Positions 31,719-38,505 of a DNA stretch of 53,923 nt are shown one piece after another (position 1 is the stretch's first letter; each line of letters opens with the position of its first letter). Origin of the DNA: a virus; the IMG/VR virus record IMGVR_UViG_3300041809_000086, positions 1 to 53,923 of that record, one strand, 5' to 3'. Made by a program: the position numbers and the translations under genes. Under the pieces are notes generated by a model, which did no database searches, was not told the origin of the DNA, and saw only the letters and a list, made by a program, of their open reading frames with translations.

Positions 31719-32117
31719 TCATTCCTTTTCGTCGATATGGGGGAAGAATTCTTTTTCCAGGGCGTTGATGACCTCATGTTCGGCCGCTTCCGTATCTACG
31801 TGGTCAATCCCCTTTTCAGCGGCGACCATTATCAGACGGCGCAGCAGAACGTGCCCGCATTCGTGGTAGGCGGTGCGCTCCAAGTTCAAGTCGGTCGGTT
31901 CCTCGGTCTTCCATTTCGACGGCAAGCGGTATGCCGCCAAGCAGGCGTCGTCGGTAAATTCGACTTCCGACATATAGGTCGTTTTCTTCGGACTGTATTC
32001 GATGCGCCAGCGCGTCAACCCTAGCTTGTGTTGCCAATGCCGCATGAAGGCTTTGAACTTCTTGCGATGCTCGGGGCCAAGAGGATAGCCCGGCGCGGGC
32101 GGCGGCGCATCAGTCAT
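31719..32117 (-). CDS. HExxH metallopeptidase-like protein
   Basis: This 132-residue protein has TAYHECGHVLLRR with His85, Glu86 and His89 forming a zincin motif, and a downstream helix EAAEHEVINALEKEF that can supply the third ligand. Phage proteins of this size with HExxH resemble SprT-like or ImmA-like peptidases. The target is unknown; ImmA-like proteins cut repressors, but no repressor is seen nearby. It ends one base before the phosphoesterase start. Confidence 0.65.
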   Translation of the reverse strand: MTDAPPPAPGYPLGPEHRKKFKAFMRHWQHKLGLTRWRIEYSPKKTTYMSEVEFTDDACLAAYRLPSKWKTEEPTDLNLERTAYHECGHVLLRRLIMVAAEKGIDHVDTEAAEHEVINALEKEFFPHIDEKE

Positions 32118-32119
32118 GA

Positions 32120-32347
32120 TTACCCCTTTGTCAGCGCGGCATGTAATCGCGCATTGAACCAGCGGCGCAATACGAATCCGCGCACAATCGACACGACCAT
32201 GAAGACGCAGCCGATCAGCAAGTTCTGGCCGATGGTGAATTTTGCGCCAAAAATCGGATACAGCACAAGCTGAACGCCGAGATTGATAACATATCCGATC
32301 AGCGTTTGCGCGGCCGCTTCGACAAACGATCCTAGTCTAGTTTGCAT
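32120..32347 (-). CDS. Small membrane protein (DUF7220-like)
   Basis: The ATG at 32347 gives 75 residues: a leading helix (QTRLGSFVEAAAQTLIGYVINLGVQLVLYPIFG) and a second hydrophobic segment (IGQNLLIGCVFMVVSIVRGFV), ending basic (RRWFNARLHAAL). The pattern is that of a small two-pass phage membrane protein, with ETxxxtxiGyxin..... sequence known from many phages. Its role is unknown. Confidence 0.65.
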   Translation of the reverse strand: MQTRLGSFVEAAAQTLIGYVINLGVQLVLYPIFGAKFTIGQNLLIGCVFMVVSIVRGFVLRRWFNARLHAALTKG

Positions 32348-32558
32348 CTTCGATTTCCTTTCGCGCGGCGGCCAGCGCCGCTTGAAGTTCCCAGACCGTC
32401 TCGCCGTTCGGCCCGACAATGAACTGCCGCCAAAGATAATTGATCGCATTGTTCGTGTAGCCCAATTGCGGCTTGTACTGCGTCGGCTGACGCTCGGGGC
32501 GCGGCTGCGCGGCCGCCCGACGCTGTTCGTATGTCCCGCGCTTCTTAGCTTCGCCCAT
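32337..32558 (-). CDS. Small hypothetical protein
   Basis: The ATG at 32558 gives 73 residues beginning MGEAKKRGTYEQRRAAAQ, a basic head found in a class of short phage proteins, followed by INYLWRQFIVGPNGETVWELQAALAAARKEI. It overlaps the next gene by 11 bases. No function is known. Confidence 0.6.
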   Translation of the reverse strand: MGEAKKRGTYEQRRAAAQPRPERQPTQYKPQLGYTNNAINYLWRQFIVGPNGETVWELQAALAAARKEIEDAN

Positions 32559-32559
32559 A

Positions 32560-32796
32560 TCAATCCCCCATGTAGCGGACACCTGTGACCCGGCGATCGC
32601 GCTTCAAGAATTTCAGTTGACGACGGAACGACATGAAGGGCCAAAACACCGTCGAGCGCTGTTCGAAGATCGGCCGGTCTTCCTTCTTGTCAAATCCAAC
32701 TTCGACGTTGACCGTTCGGACCTTCATGCGGTCGAACCCGGCGAACGCGGCCAGCTTCGCTTCCCTGCGTAGACGCTTTGCAACGGTTCCCCTCAT
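32560..32796 (-). CDS. Small basic hypothetical protein
   Basis: The ATG at 32796 gives 78 residues, highly basic (MRGTVAKRLRREAKLAAF, then FRRQLKFLKRDRRVTG). A nucleic-acid contact is plausible. It starts in the ATGA overlap with the preceding tiny gene. No family is recognised. Confidence 0.55.
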   Translation of the reverse strand: MRGTVAKRLRREAKLAAFAGFDRMKVRTVNVEVGFDKKEDRPIFEQRSTVFWPFMSFRRQLKFLKRDRRVTGVRYMGD

Positions 32797-32945
32797 TTGC
32801 GGCCCCCTTCCTTCGCCCGTGCGCGCGCGGCGTTGGCCGCGATGACCTTGATCTTGCAGCGCGCCGACTTGTCTTTCTTGCGCGATCCGCGCCCGCCGCC
32901 CTTGCGTGCCGACTTGGCCGTCGGCGTGCCTTTGAAGATTGCCAT
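32793..32945 (-). CDS. Tiny Lys/Arg-rich protein
   Basis: A frame of 50 residues begins MAIFKGTPTAKSARKG and is dominated by K, R, G and A (RGSRKKDKSARCKIK, ANAARARAKEGGRK). It starts directly after the previous stop and ends in an ATGA overlap. Such strongly basic short proteins may bind nucleic acid; this is inference. Confidence 0.5.
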   Translation of the reverse strand: MAIFKGTPTAKSARKGGGRGSRKKDKSARCKIKVIAANAARARAKEGGRK

Positions 32946-33086
32946 CTATGTCCCCATCGCGAATGCGACGTTCGCCGCCGCGTAGCTGAAGAACGCAGCC
33001 GCCATCGGCGCGTTGCCTTCGATCACGAATTCCATCGCCTGCCAAACGTACAGCACGGCCGCGATGACCAGCGGCGCACGCTTCAT
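32946..33086 (-). CDS. Tiny two-pass membrane protein
   Basis: A frame of 46 residues begins MKRAPLVIAAVLYVWQAMEFV and ends APMAAAFFSYAAANVAFAMGT, two hydrophobic stretches separated by EGN. It starts in an ATGA overlap with the previous gene. Function is unknown. Confidence 0.5.
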   Translation of the reverse strand: MKRAPLVIAAVLYVWQAMEFVIEGNAPMAAAFFSYAAANVAFAMGT

Positions 33087-33301
33087 ACCGGAATGCCAAA
33101 CAGCAACACACGGCCGGTCGCGTCATCGTCGTACCTCGCGGCAATCGCCAGCTTCGCGAATTCAATGTGATACGCGATGATTTCTTCACCGAAGTCTTCC
33201 ATTTCTTCGCGGGACTCGACCGGCCCGGCTTGCGGTTTGATCGTAGTGGCGGCTTGATGCATCATGTCGAGGATGCGCTTGCGCTGTTCGCTGGTAATCA
33301 T
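33083..33301 (-). CDS. Small hypothetical protein
   Basis: The ATG at 33301 gives 72 residues beginning MITSEQRKRILDMMHQAATTI, with ESREEMEDFGEEIIAYHIEFAKLAIAA and an end GRVLLFGIPV. Mostly helical and acidic. ATGA overlaps on both sides make it part of the coupled chain. No family is recognised. Confidence 0.6.
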   Translation of the reverse strand: MITSEQRKRILDMMHQAATTIKPQAGPVESREEMEDFGEEIIAYHIEFAKLAIAARYDDDATGRVLLFGIPV

Positions 33302-33669
33302 GGCGTTTTCCCTTTCAATGTTCGTTGACCCGTCAAATACTTCATTCCTGCAACTTGTCGCGCTACGTCGGCGATCATCGCGCCTTGCAGATGGCCGGGG
33401 TCGATCACTTCGAGCGTGGCGCCCAACATCAGCGCCCATAGCGGAGCATGAACTATCCCGCCCTGGAAGTCAAGAAGTGTTTTTGCCGTTCTGCTGCTGA
33501 TCGTGGTGCAGGGTTCCGGGCCGCCCCAAACGCCCCATGCGACATCGCACGCGGTAATGAACCGGCGCAAAACGCCGTGATTCGTGTTCGCCGCAAGTTC
33601 CGCGTCATTGACAAAGGTCACAAGGTACAGATGCGGAATGCGCGCCGCCAGCGTATCACGAATTGCCAT
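33298..33669 (-). CDS. Hypothetical protein
   Basis: The ATG at 33669 has GGGGGAT upstream and gives 123 residues beginning MAIRDTLAARIPHLYLVTFVNDAEL. Further segments are GVLRRFITACDVAWGVWGG and HAPLWALMLGATLEVIDPGH. The protein looks like a mixed alpha/beta domain without a recognised active site. It overlaps the upstream small gene by 14 bases. Confidence 0.55.
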   Translation of the reverse strand: MAIRDTLAARIPHLYLVTFVNDAELAANTNHGVLRRFITACDVAWGVWGGPEPCTTISSRTAKTLLDFQGGIVHAPLWALMLGATLEVIDPGHLQGAMIADVARQVAGMKYLTGQRTLKGKTP

Positions 33670-33802
33670 GTTGATCCCCCGTTGGAAGGGGATCATTATA
33701 CTTGCGCGCGAACAAGATCGCTTTGACGAATTTGGCTTCATCGACCAGCCATTCGCCGTTATGATGAAAGCCGACCGCCTTCGCGATCTGTAGCGGGGTC
33801 AC
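33656..33802 (-). CDS. Tiny protein with GTG start
   Basis: A frame of 48 residues starts with GTG in a GTGA overlap and reads VTPLQIAKAVGFHHNGEWLVDEAKF, then VKAILFARKYNDPLP. The opening resembles a short HTH-like segment. It fills a gap between two overlapping genes that would otherwise be empty, which supports it. Confidence 0.5.
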   Translation of the reverse strand: MTPLQIAKAVGFHHNGEWLVDEAKFVKAILFARKYNDPLPTGDQHGNS

Positions 33803-34032
33803 AGATCACCCGTTTCGTACATGGCCGCAGCCAAACACAGCGCCGTCGCGCGCCAAGCGTAGATCGGCCCGGCATCGAGCGCGACATAGATCAGATCGGG
33901 TCGGAAGATTTCGCCGAAGTCGCCGCGATACCGTGAAGGTATGTCAGCGGCCGCCATCGCGGTCCAGCACAGATCCACGACCCTGCGCTCGACGGCGGCC
34001 GCAGCCATGCGGAACTTGTCATCGATGGTCAT
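33799..34032 (-). CDS. Small hypothetical protein
   Basis: The ATG at 34032 gives 77 residues beginning MTIDDKFRMAAAAVERRVVDLCW, with an end YAWRATALCLAAAMYETGDL. Mostly helical. It overlaps neighbours by one to four bases on both sides. No family is recognised. Confidence 0.55.
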   Translation of the reverse strand: MTIDDKFRMAAAAVERRVVDLCWTAMAAADIPSRYRGDFGEIFRPDLIYVALDAGPIYAWRATALCLAAAMYETGDL

Positions 34033-34136
34033 CACACCCCCGACAGCATGTCGATACCGGACAGCAACAGCCAAAGGATGCCGTACACGCAAGCGACGGC
34101 AATCAAGATGCCGAACAGCAATTCGTTGATTTTCAT
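34032..34136 (-). CDS. Tiny single-pass membrane peptide
   Basis: A frame of 34 residues begins MKINELLFGILIAVACVYGILWLLL and ends SGIDMLSGV; one membrane helix covers most of it. Its stop overlaps the next ATG (TGATG) and its start overlaps the previous stop (ATGA). Confidence 0.5.
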   Translation of the reverse strand: MKINELLFGILIAVACVYGILWLLLSGIDMLSGV

Positions 34137-34765
34137 CGTATAGCTCCTATGACGCCGTCGCCGTCTTCAGGTGGTGGCAACATGAAGGCCGGTACCGCTC
34201 GAGGGCGATCAAACTGTTCCATGAACGAAGACGCTTGCGCAATCGGCGATATTGATCCCGGACCATTTTTGATATCTTCCGGCTGCGGGAAAATGATTTC
34301 GAGCAACGGGCCGGGAGGTATATGCGCGAGAATTTCGGTGTCGAGCGCGTCGGCGTTAGCCTGCGCGGCCATATCAGTCGCGATCCGCTGGTACACTTCA
34401 TCGCAAGTCATCATGAGATTGCTTGACGGCGCTTGTGGCAGACGCGACCCGCGCGACAGCGGAGCGCCCCGCGCTTCAAGCGCTTCTTGCAACTGCGCAA
34501 GCGCGCGCCATGCGACTTTACCTTCATGCAAGAAGCCGTCATCGTCGATCGTCCCGCGTTCGCTCTGATGGCGCTGAATGCAGTCGGCATGGTCGCTAGA
34601 CTTGCCACGCGCCCAGTGCAACGGTTGGCCGGGATTGTGTTTGTCGTTCCCGGCTTTGGATATCTGTGCAACGTAGGCCAAGGCCGCCGTAAAATAGTCG
34701 ATGCATCCCGTTTGCAACGGGATATCCTTGCGCTCGGCGGAATCAGTCGGAAGGGTTGTCGTCAT
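34133..34765 (-). CDS. dATP/dGTP diphosphohydrolase-like protein (DUF5664 N-terminal domain)
   Basis: The ATG at 34765 gives 210 residues. Residues 20-110 contain IDYFTAALAYVAQISKAGNDKHNPG, PLHWARGKSSDHADCIQRH and HEGKVAWRALAQLQEALE, the helical pattern of the phage dATP/dGTP diphosphohydrolase N-terminal domain, related to MazG/MazZ enzymes that act on purine deoxynucleotides. The C-terminal half (FPQPEDIKNGPG, VPAFMLPPPEDG) is different and less ordered. A role in nucleotide-pool control is likely; the substrate cannot be fixed from sequence. Confidence 0.65.
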   Translation of the reverse strand: MTTTLPTDSAERKDIPLQTGCIDYFTAALAYVAQISKAGNDKHNPGQPLHWARGKSSDHADCIQRHQSERGTIDDDGFLHEGKVAWRALAQLQEALEARGAPLSRGSRLPQAPSSNLMMTCDEVYQRIATDMAAQANADALDTEILAHIPPGPLLEIIFPQPEDIKNGPGSISPIAQASSFMEQFDRPRAVPAFMLPPPEDGDGVIGAIR

Positions 34766-35309
34766 TACGGTACTCCCGGATAAGGCGGTCAAGTCGGCCG
34801 ATGGTTGCGTCCTGGCATAGCATTGGGGCAATTTCCTTGATGTCAGCGATCGGCAGATTCCACCATTGTAGGCGCAACAGCCGCTCGATGATGGCGTCGT
34901 CGAAGCGACGGGCGATTTCTTTGGCCGGGTTGCCGCCGACGATCACGTACGGCCCGACGGACTTGACGACATGCGCGTTCGCGGCCAGCACCGCACCATC
35001 GCCGATCGTCACGCCCGACATGATGGTCACATTCTGGCCGATCCATACGTCATTTCCGATCGTCACGTCGCCCGCCGTCACTTGGACGCCCTGAATGTCG
35101 AACGGACCTAATTCGCCGTCGTCTGTGAAGACCTTCCCGAATGGATAGGTCGTCATCCAATCCGTGCGATGGTTGCCGCCGAGAAAGATGTTCAATTGCC
35201 CGGCGATCGAGCAGAACTTGCCGACCGTCAATTGCGTGTTGTCGTCGGGCCATCGATGAATGCGCAGGCCCGGCCCGCAGTAGGTAAACGCGCCAACTAT
35301 GTCGCCCAT
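34743..35309 (-). CDS. Acetyltransferase, left-handed beta-helix (CatB/xenobiotic type)
   Basis: The ATG at 35309 gives 188 residues. The segments VGKFCSIAGQLNIFLGGNHRTDW (His in GGNHR), TIGNDVWIGQNVTIMSGVTIGDGAVLAANAHVVKSV-type hexapeptides and VGGNPAKEIARRF are the hallmark of CatB-like hexapeptide acetyltransferases. These transfer acetyl groups from acetyl-CoA to small molecules or sugars. In a phage, modification of a sugar or surface glycan is possible. It overlaps its neighbours by 1 and 23 bases. Confidence 0.85.
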   Translation of the reverse strand: MGDIVGAFTYCGPGLRIHRWPDDNTQLTVGKFCSIAGQLNIFLGGNHRTDWMTTYPFGKVFTDDGELGPFDIQGVQVTAGDVTIGNDVWIGQNVTIMSGVTIGDGAVLAANAHVVKSVGPYVIVGGNPAKEIARRFDDAIIERLLRLQWWNLPIADIKEIAPMLCQDATIGRLDRLIREYRNDDNPSD

Positions 35310-35584
35310 TATTGTCCCCATCCGATCATGAAAAGGTAATAGACTGCACGCGATGCCGCGCCCGCTGCGACGATAAGAAGCGGCGCCACGACGAAGATGA
35401 ACGCGGTAATGCCCGCACCAATGGCCACACTCGACAGCCATGCGGGCCAATGGGCGCGGGGAGGGGCTTCCGTGCGAATGAAACTCTGCTGCATATCAGG
35501 ACGCGCTTGCGACGAATAGAATTTCGCCATCGCATTATCCATGCGTGCAAGCTGCGCCAATGGCGAGAAGTCGGGTTCAGACAT
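35309..35584 (-). CDS. Small membrane protein
   Basis: The ATG at 35584 gives 91 residues: a soluble helical head (SEPDFSPLAQLARMDNAMAKF) and two hydrophobic segments (WLSSVAIGAGITAFIFVVA and LLIVAAGAASRAVYYLFMIGW). Its TAATG end is coupled to the acetyltransferase, which could hint that the two work at the membrane. No family is recognised. Confidence 0.6.
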   Translation of the reverse strand: MSEPDFSPLAQLARMDNAMAKFYSSQARPDMQQSFIRTEAPPRAHWPAWLSSVAIGAGITAFIFVVAPLLIVAAGAASRAVYYLFMIGWGQ

Positions 35585-35729
35585 GACATCCCCTATTCGC
35601 AACGGCGTCGGCCAGTCGCGCGACTTCGCGGGCCAATATCAGCGTCGCAAGCGTTTGCGGGACAGCCCAAGGCGTCGTGCCCTGGACCGTTTCGATTTCA
35701 GCGATCGCCCGTTCTATATACGAATCCAT
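35577..35729 (-). CDS. Small helical protein
   Basis: The ATG at 35729 gives 50 residues (MDSYIERAIAEIETVQG, then TLATLILAREVARLADAVA), two helices and a short end. It overlaps the next gene by eight bases. Function is unknown. Confidence 0.5.
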   Translation of the reverse strand: MDSYIERAIAEIETVQGTTPWAVPQTLATLILAREVARLADAVANRGCHV

Positions 35730-35733
35730 GCGC

Positions 35734-36045
35734 TTACAGTCGAGTTTCGTCTTCGGGATGATCGAGCGCGCCTCCGGCTCGAAGCGACTGATAAGCGGCG
35801 AACGCTTTGTCAAAGATCGCTTCGAAGTCGTCCTGCTCGGACATGGCAACAGTCAGCTCGGCGATAGCGTCATCGACTTCTTGTTCAATCGATCGGATGT
35901 AGGCTCGGGAGTTGGCGACGTTGATCCCGGCGCGGACCATTGCGACGTGCGCCGCTTCGATAGCATCGACCGCGTCATTTTCTTCGGCGACCAGTGTCGC
36001 GGGATATTCGGGTTCGGCATGGCAGGGGCAAGTCTGATCGGTCAT
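35734..36045 (-). CDS. Hypothetical helical protein, first gene of the leftward accessory block
   Basis: This 103-residue acidic protein begins MTDQTCPCHAEPEYPATL and is then mainly helical (DAVDAIEAAHVAMVRAG, IRSIEQEVDDAIAELTVAM). GGAGAACGAGC precedes the ATG. It lies directly behind a promoter candidate at 36082-36111 and is followed by about 18 more genes on the same strand. Confidence 0.6.
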   Translation of the reverse strand: MTDQTCPCHAEPEYPATLVAEENDAVDAIEAAHVAMVRAGINVANSRAYIRSIEQEVDDAIAELTVAMSEQDDFEAIFDKAFAAYQSLRAGGALDHPEDETRL

Positions 36046-36081
36046 GCTCGTTCTCCGGTTCGTTTACGTGAAAGCTCCCGG

Positions 36082-36111
36082 AGCGTAATCCGAACCCGGC
36101 CGGGCTGTCAA
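36082..36111 (-). promoter_or_regulatory. Leftward promoter for the accessory block
   Basis: On the minus strand TTGACA (36106-36111) and TACGCT (36082-36087) are 18 bases apart. RNA would start about 30 bases before the ATG at 36045. The promoter lies back to back with the rightward extended -10 at 36132. Confidence 0.55.
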
Positions 36112-36131
36112 GCCCCCGGTTCCCGCATTTG

Positions 36132-36140
36132 TGGTATGAT
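36132..36140 (+). promoter_or_regulatory. Extended -10 promoter TGgTATGAT
   Basis: TG, one base and TATGAT stand 23 bases before the ATG at 36164. No convincing -35 is present. RNA would start near 36147 and cover the two genes up to the terminator at 36797. Confidence 0.5.
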
Positions 36141-36163
36141 GCGCCTGTCAGGGGAGCAAAACC

Positions 36164-36346
36164 ATGCCGCTTATCCATTCGACCAGCAAGAAGGCCATCG
36201 GGGAAAATATCGCGATCGAGAAGCACGCGCACCCCGACATGCCCATCAAGCAGGCCGAAGCGATCGCGTTCAGCGAACAGCGTCAGGCCGAATCTCACGG
36301 TAAGAAGAAAGCAGAATCTCACATTCACCGCGCGACGCGCAAGTAA
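36164..36346 (+). CDS. Small basic hypothetical protein
   Basis: This 60-residue protein reads MPLIHSTSKKAIGENIAIE, then MPIKQAEAIAFSEQRQAESHG and a KKKAESHIHRATRK end. AGGGGAG lies upstream of the ATG. Short phage proteins of this SxxAxxxNI type with AIAx(S)xQR are widespread and of unknown role. It is the first gene after the extended -10 element. Confidence 0.65.
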   Translation: MPLIHSTSKKAIGENIAIEKHAHPDMPIKQAEAIAFSEQRQAESHGKKKAESHIHRATRK

Positions 36347-36355
36347 GGAACGACT

Positions 36356-36769
36356 ATGGCTTCCAAAATGTCACAATCCGGCACCGACTACGGCACGCGC
36401 GGCGAAACCGGCGAACGTGCACCCAAGGGCGCGGCTGCGGCCGACAAATCCAGCACCGGACGCGGATCGAGCGGTCCGAAGATGGCCGGTTCAACCGGAT
36501 CGTCCATGCGTCAAGCTGGCACCGACTACGGCACAAAAGGCGAGACGGGCGAAAAGACCCCCGGCGACGCGAAGGCGTCGGACGGCGGCGGCGAGCGTCG
36601 CGCCAGCATGGCGGGCGGCGTTGGAATGGGCCAAGCCGACGCGATCGTCGGTCGCGATGCCAGCCATCTGGGCAAGCAAGACGGCCGTCAAGGCGAACTG
36701 AAGGAAGGCCGCCATTCGGAAGGCCATTTTTACAAGCACGGCAAAGACGACTACAAACCGAAGGCTTGA
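36356..36769 (+). CDS. Disordered, duplicated-motif protein
   Basis: This 137-residue protein is rich in G, S, K, D and T and has no hydrophobic core. The phrase GTDYGT(R/K)GETGE occurs twice (about residues 9-20 and 54-65). It is followed by ADAIVGRDASHLGKQDGRQG and an end FYKHGKDDYKPKA. An intrinsically disordered protein is likely; role unknown. A terminator follows 28 bases later. Confidence 0.6.
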   Translation: MASKMSQSGTDYGTRGETGERAPKGAAAADKSSTGRGSSGPKMAGSTGSSMRQAGTDYGTKGETGEKTPGDAKASDGGGERRASMAGGVGMGQADAIVGRDASHLGKQDGRQGELKEGRHSEGHFYKHGKDDYKPKA

Positions 36770-36796
36770 CAAGACCCGCTGAAGCGGGCATTCTTA

Positions 36797-36826
36797 GGGC
36801 GACCCGATCAGACGGTCGCCCTTTTT
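36797..36826 (+). terminator. Intrinsic terminator, rightward
   Basis: GGGCGACC (36797-36804) and GGTCGCCC (36814-36821) form an 8-bp stem with a 9-base loop, followed by TTTTTCTT. It separates the two small genes above from the GroES-like gene. Confidence 0.85.
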
Positions 36827-36840
36827 CTTGGAGAACGCAA

Positions 36841-37140
36841 ATGCACAGCGGAAAGAAGTTCCACCCGAAGCAGACATACATTCAAGTCGAAATCATCGGA
36901 TCGGTACAAAGCGCGATCATCGACTTGTCCGCATTGAAGGAAAAGCCCTGTCGCGGGCGCATCATGGCGATCGGCCCCGGCGTCGATCCCGAAGCGGTCA
37001 AGGTCGGCGACGTGGTCAGTTTTTCCCCGCAACTGAAATACCCAAACATCGAATTCGATTGGAAGAACGCCCGTACCCGGGTGATCCAACAAGCCGACAT
37101 CGAATTCGTGATCGAGGATTTCGACGATGTTGCCGCCTAA
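36841..37140 (+). CDS. GroES-like co-chaperonin-fold protein
   Basis: The ATG at 36841 (GGAG upstream) gives 99 residues. RGRIMAIGPG (38-47), VKVGDVVSF (53-61) and the end VIQQADIEFVIEDF follow the Cpn10 pattern of a domed beta-barrel (G(K/R)I.A.G.G, V.VGD.V.F, ....DI.A.IE). The mobile loop region is replaced by a shorter segment (SVQSAIIDLSALKEK). It may act with host GroEL in capsid folding, like phage gp31-type co-chaperonins, or use the fold otherwise; this is inference. Confidence 0.55.
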   Translation: MHSGKKFHPKQTYIQVEIIGSVQSAIIDLSALKEKPCRGRIMAIGPGVDPEAVKVGDVVSFSPQLKYPNIEFDWKNARTRVIQQADIEFVIEDFDDVAA

Positions 37141-37339
37141 CTTCCCCGATGACACGCTGTTCCTGATGCGAGCCTGTTGGGCAGGCATTTCCTGCTACAT
37201 CCTGGCCGCGATCGCCGTCATGTTCTTCATCCCGAAGGGCAAGACTCGGGCGATCATGGCGGCGTCTATCGCGCTCGGGTTCGCCATCGCGACTGTCTTG
37301 TTGTCCGTCATGTTCATGATGTCGAGGTTATCGCAATGA
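37127..37339 (+). CDS. Small two-pass membrane protein
   Basis: This 70-residue protein has segments AGISCYILAAIAVMFFI and IMAASIALGFAIATVLLSVMFMM separated by a basic loop PKGKTRA. It overlaps the GroES-like gene by 14 bases and the next gene by four. No family is recognised. Confidence 0.6.
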   Translation: MLPPNFPDDTLFLMRACWAGISCYILAAIAVMFFIPKGKTRAIMAASIALGFAIATVLLSVMFMMSRLSQ

Positions 37340-37728
37340 AGGACTTTGCCGGGATCATCTTCGCGCTGTTGCTCGATTTCAGATGGTGGATCGCCGCTGT
37401 CCTGATTATCGCTACATTCTTCGGACTGTGCCCCCTAGCCCGCGCCGAAGAACACGACACCGACATCATCGCGACGTGGTTCGCTCATGACGATTCATGG
37501 ACGATATTCATTCAACGCGGCGCCAACGGATGCGAGAAGGGCTCGCATTACGCTTTCGCAATCGATAACGGCGAATTCAATCACGGTTGCGCGTTGTCGC
37601 TTCCGCATGATGGCTGGCGCATCGATTGGGAAGGCGGCGGGTCGTTCACGATTCCGGGCAAGGACAGTTTGAAGCCTTGGCATCCTGGCCCCGGAAACCT
37701 ACAAACACTGAAGGACATGCAACTATGA
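37336..37728 (+). CDS. Exported or membrane-anchored hypothetical protein
   Basis: The ATG at 37336 gives 130 residues. A hydrophobic N-terminus (IIFALLLDFRWWIAAVLIIATFFG) ends in PLARAEEH, a possible signal-peptidase site near residue 37. The following domain (WFAHDDSWTIFIQRGANGCEKGSHYAFAI, CALSLPHDGWRIDW) has two cysteines that could pair outside the cytoplasm. A periplasmic phage protein, for example one that acts on superinfection, is possible. Confidence 0.6.
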   Translation: MKDFAGIIFALLLDFRWWIAAVLIIATFFGLCPLARAEEHDTDIIATWFAHDDSWTIFIQRGANGCEKGSHYAFAIDNGEFNHGCALSLPHDGWRIDWEGGGSFTIPGKDSLKPWHPGPGNLQTLKDMQL

Positions 37729-37961
37729 GCCATGTCAGCTTTCACGGCCCCGGCCTACCGGCCGGATACGACCCCGTTCACAAGATGGCCGCAGCCGCAT
37801 ACAGCCATACCGATCATGCGGATTGCAATCATCAACTTGACGGCCTTACTCCTGTCGCGCTCGGCGACACGTTGACGTATACGTGTCGCAATTGTTTCGC
37901 TCACGCGACATTCAAACGCTACACTAGCCCGGCCCGCTGGCCCGAACGGATCAAGCGATGA
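37725..37961 (+). CDS. Small Cys/His-containing protein
   Basis: The ATG at 37725 gives 78 residues with HTDHADCNHQLDG and LTYTCRNCFAHATFKRY. The C(x)H and CxxC pairs suggest a zinc-binding site. It is linked to both neighbours by ATGA overlaps. Function is unknown. Confidence 0.6.
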   Translation: MSHVSFHGPGLPAGYDPVHKMAAAAYSHTDHADCNHQLDGLTPVALGDTLTYTCRNCFAHATFKRYTSPARWPERIKR

Positions 37962-38221
37962 TTTATCCTAATGGCGTCATCGTCGAATTCGATCTGACGG
38001 TTTGCGAAGACTTGCCGCCCGAGTTGGCCGCGTTCGCCCATTCGATGCATCTAACCGGCATGACCAGCGGTCTTCTAATGGCGGCGCAAGCGATGGCCGA
38101 GTCGATCCACGCGACGAATCACATTCGCGACGGCGACGACTTCAAGGAAGCGTTCGGCAATGCGTTTGCCCTGCGCTTCAAGAAGATCAACGAACAAATG
38201 AAAGCGAAGATGAAGCCATGA
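37958..38221 (+). CDS. Small hypothetical protein
   Basis: This 87-residue protein reads MIYPNGVIVEFDLTVCEDLPP, then GLLMAAQAMAESIHA and FGNAFALRFKKINEQMKA: two strands and helices. ATGA overlaps on both sides. No family is recognised. Confidence 0.6.
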   Translation: MIYPNGVIVEFDLTVCEDLPPELAAFAHSMHLTGMTSGLLMAAQAMAESIHATNHIRDGDDFKEAFGNAFALRFKKINEQMKAKMKP

Positions 38222-38505
38222 AAATCGAAAATGCACGCGCGGCGCTAGTCAAGCCCGAAGGTGTTCCATATTGCGCATACACCGAAGAAATGCGCGAACT
38301 GCGTCAGTACGTGATCGCGATCGACAATTGGCTCGTTCGTTGGGATGCTGTCATCGATGGCGTACAATACTGCTGCAAGAAGATCCCGCCCAAAGGGATG
38401 GTCTTGCCGGTCGATGATTGGATTCGCGGCGAGCGCGTAAACGCGCTTCGCGAAATGATGAACATGGCAATGGACGGCGTTCAAACGACGCTTGAAATCG
38501 TATGA
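38218..38505 (+). CDS. Small hypothetical protein
   Basis: The ATG at 38218 gives 95 residues beginning MKIENARAALVKPEGVPY and containing LRQYVIAIDNWLVRWDAVIDG and RVNALREMMNMAMDGVQTT. Mainly helical with two adjacent cysteines (QYCCKKI). ATGA overlaps link it to both neighbours. Function is unknown. Confidence 0.6.
   Translation: MKIENARAALVKPEGVPYCAYTEEMRELRQYVIAIDNWLVRWDAVIDGVQYCCKKIPPKGMVLPVDDWIRGERVNALREMMNMAMDGVQTTLEIV

Noticed and set aside
34133-34765. Complete diaminopurine (Z-genome) pathway
   Set aside because: Only a MazZ-related domain is visible; PurZ and a DpoZ-type polymerase are not in the window, and the polymerase here is family B.
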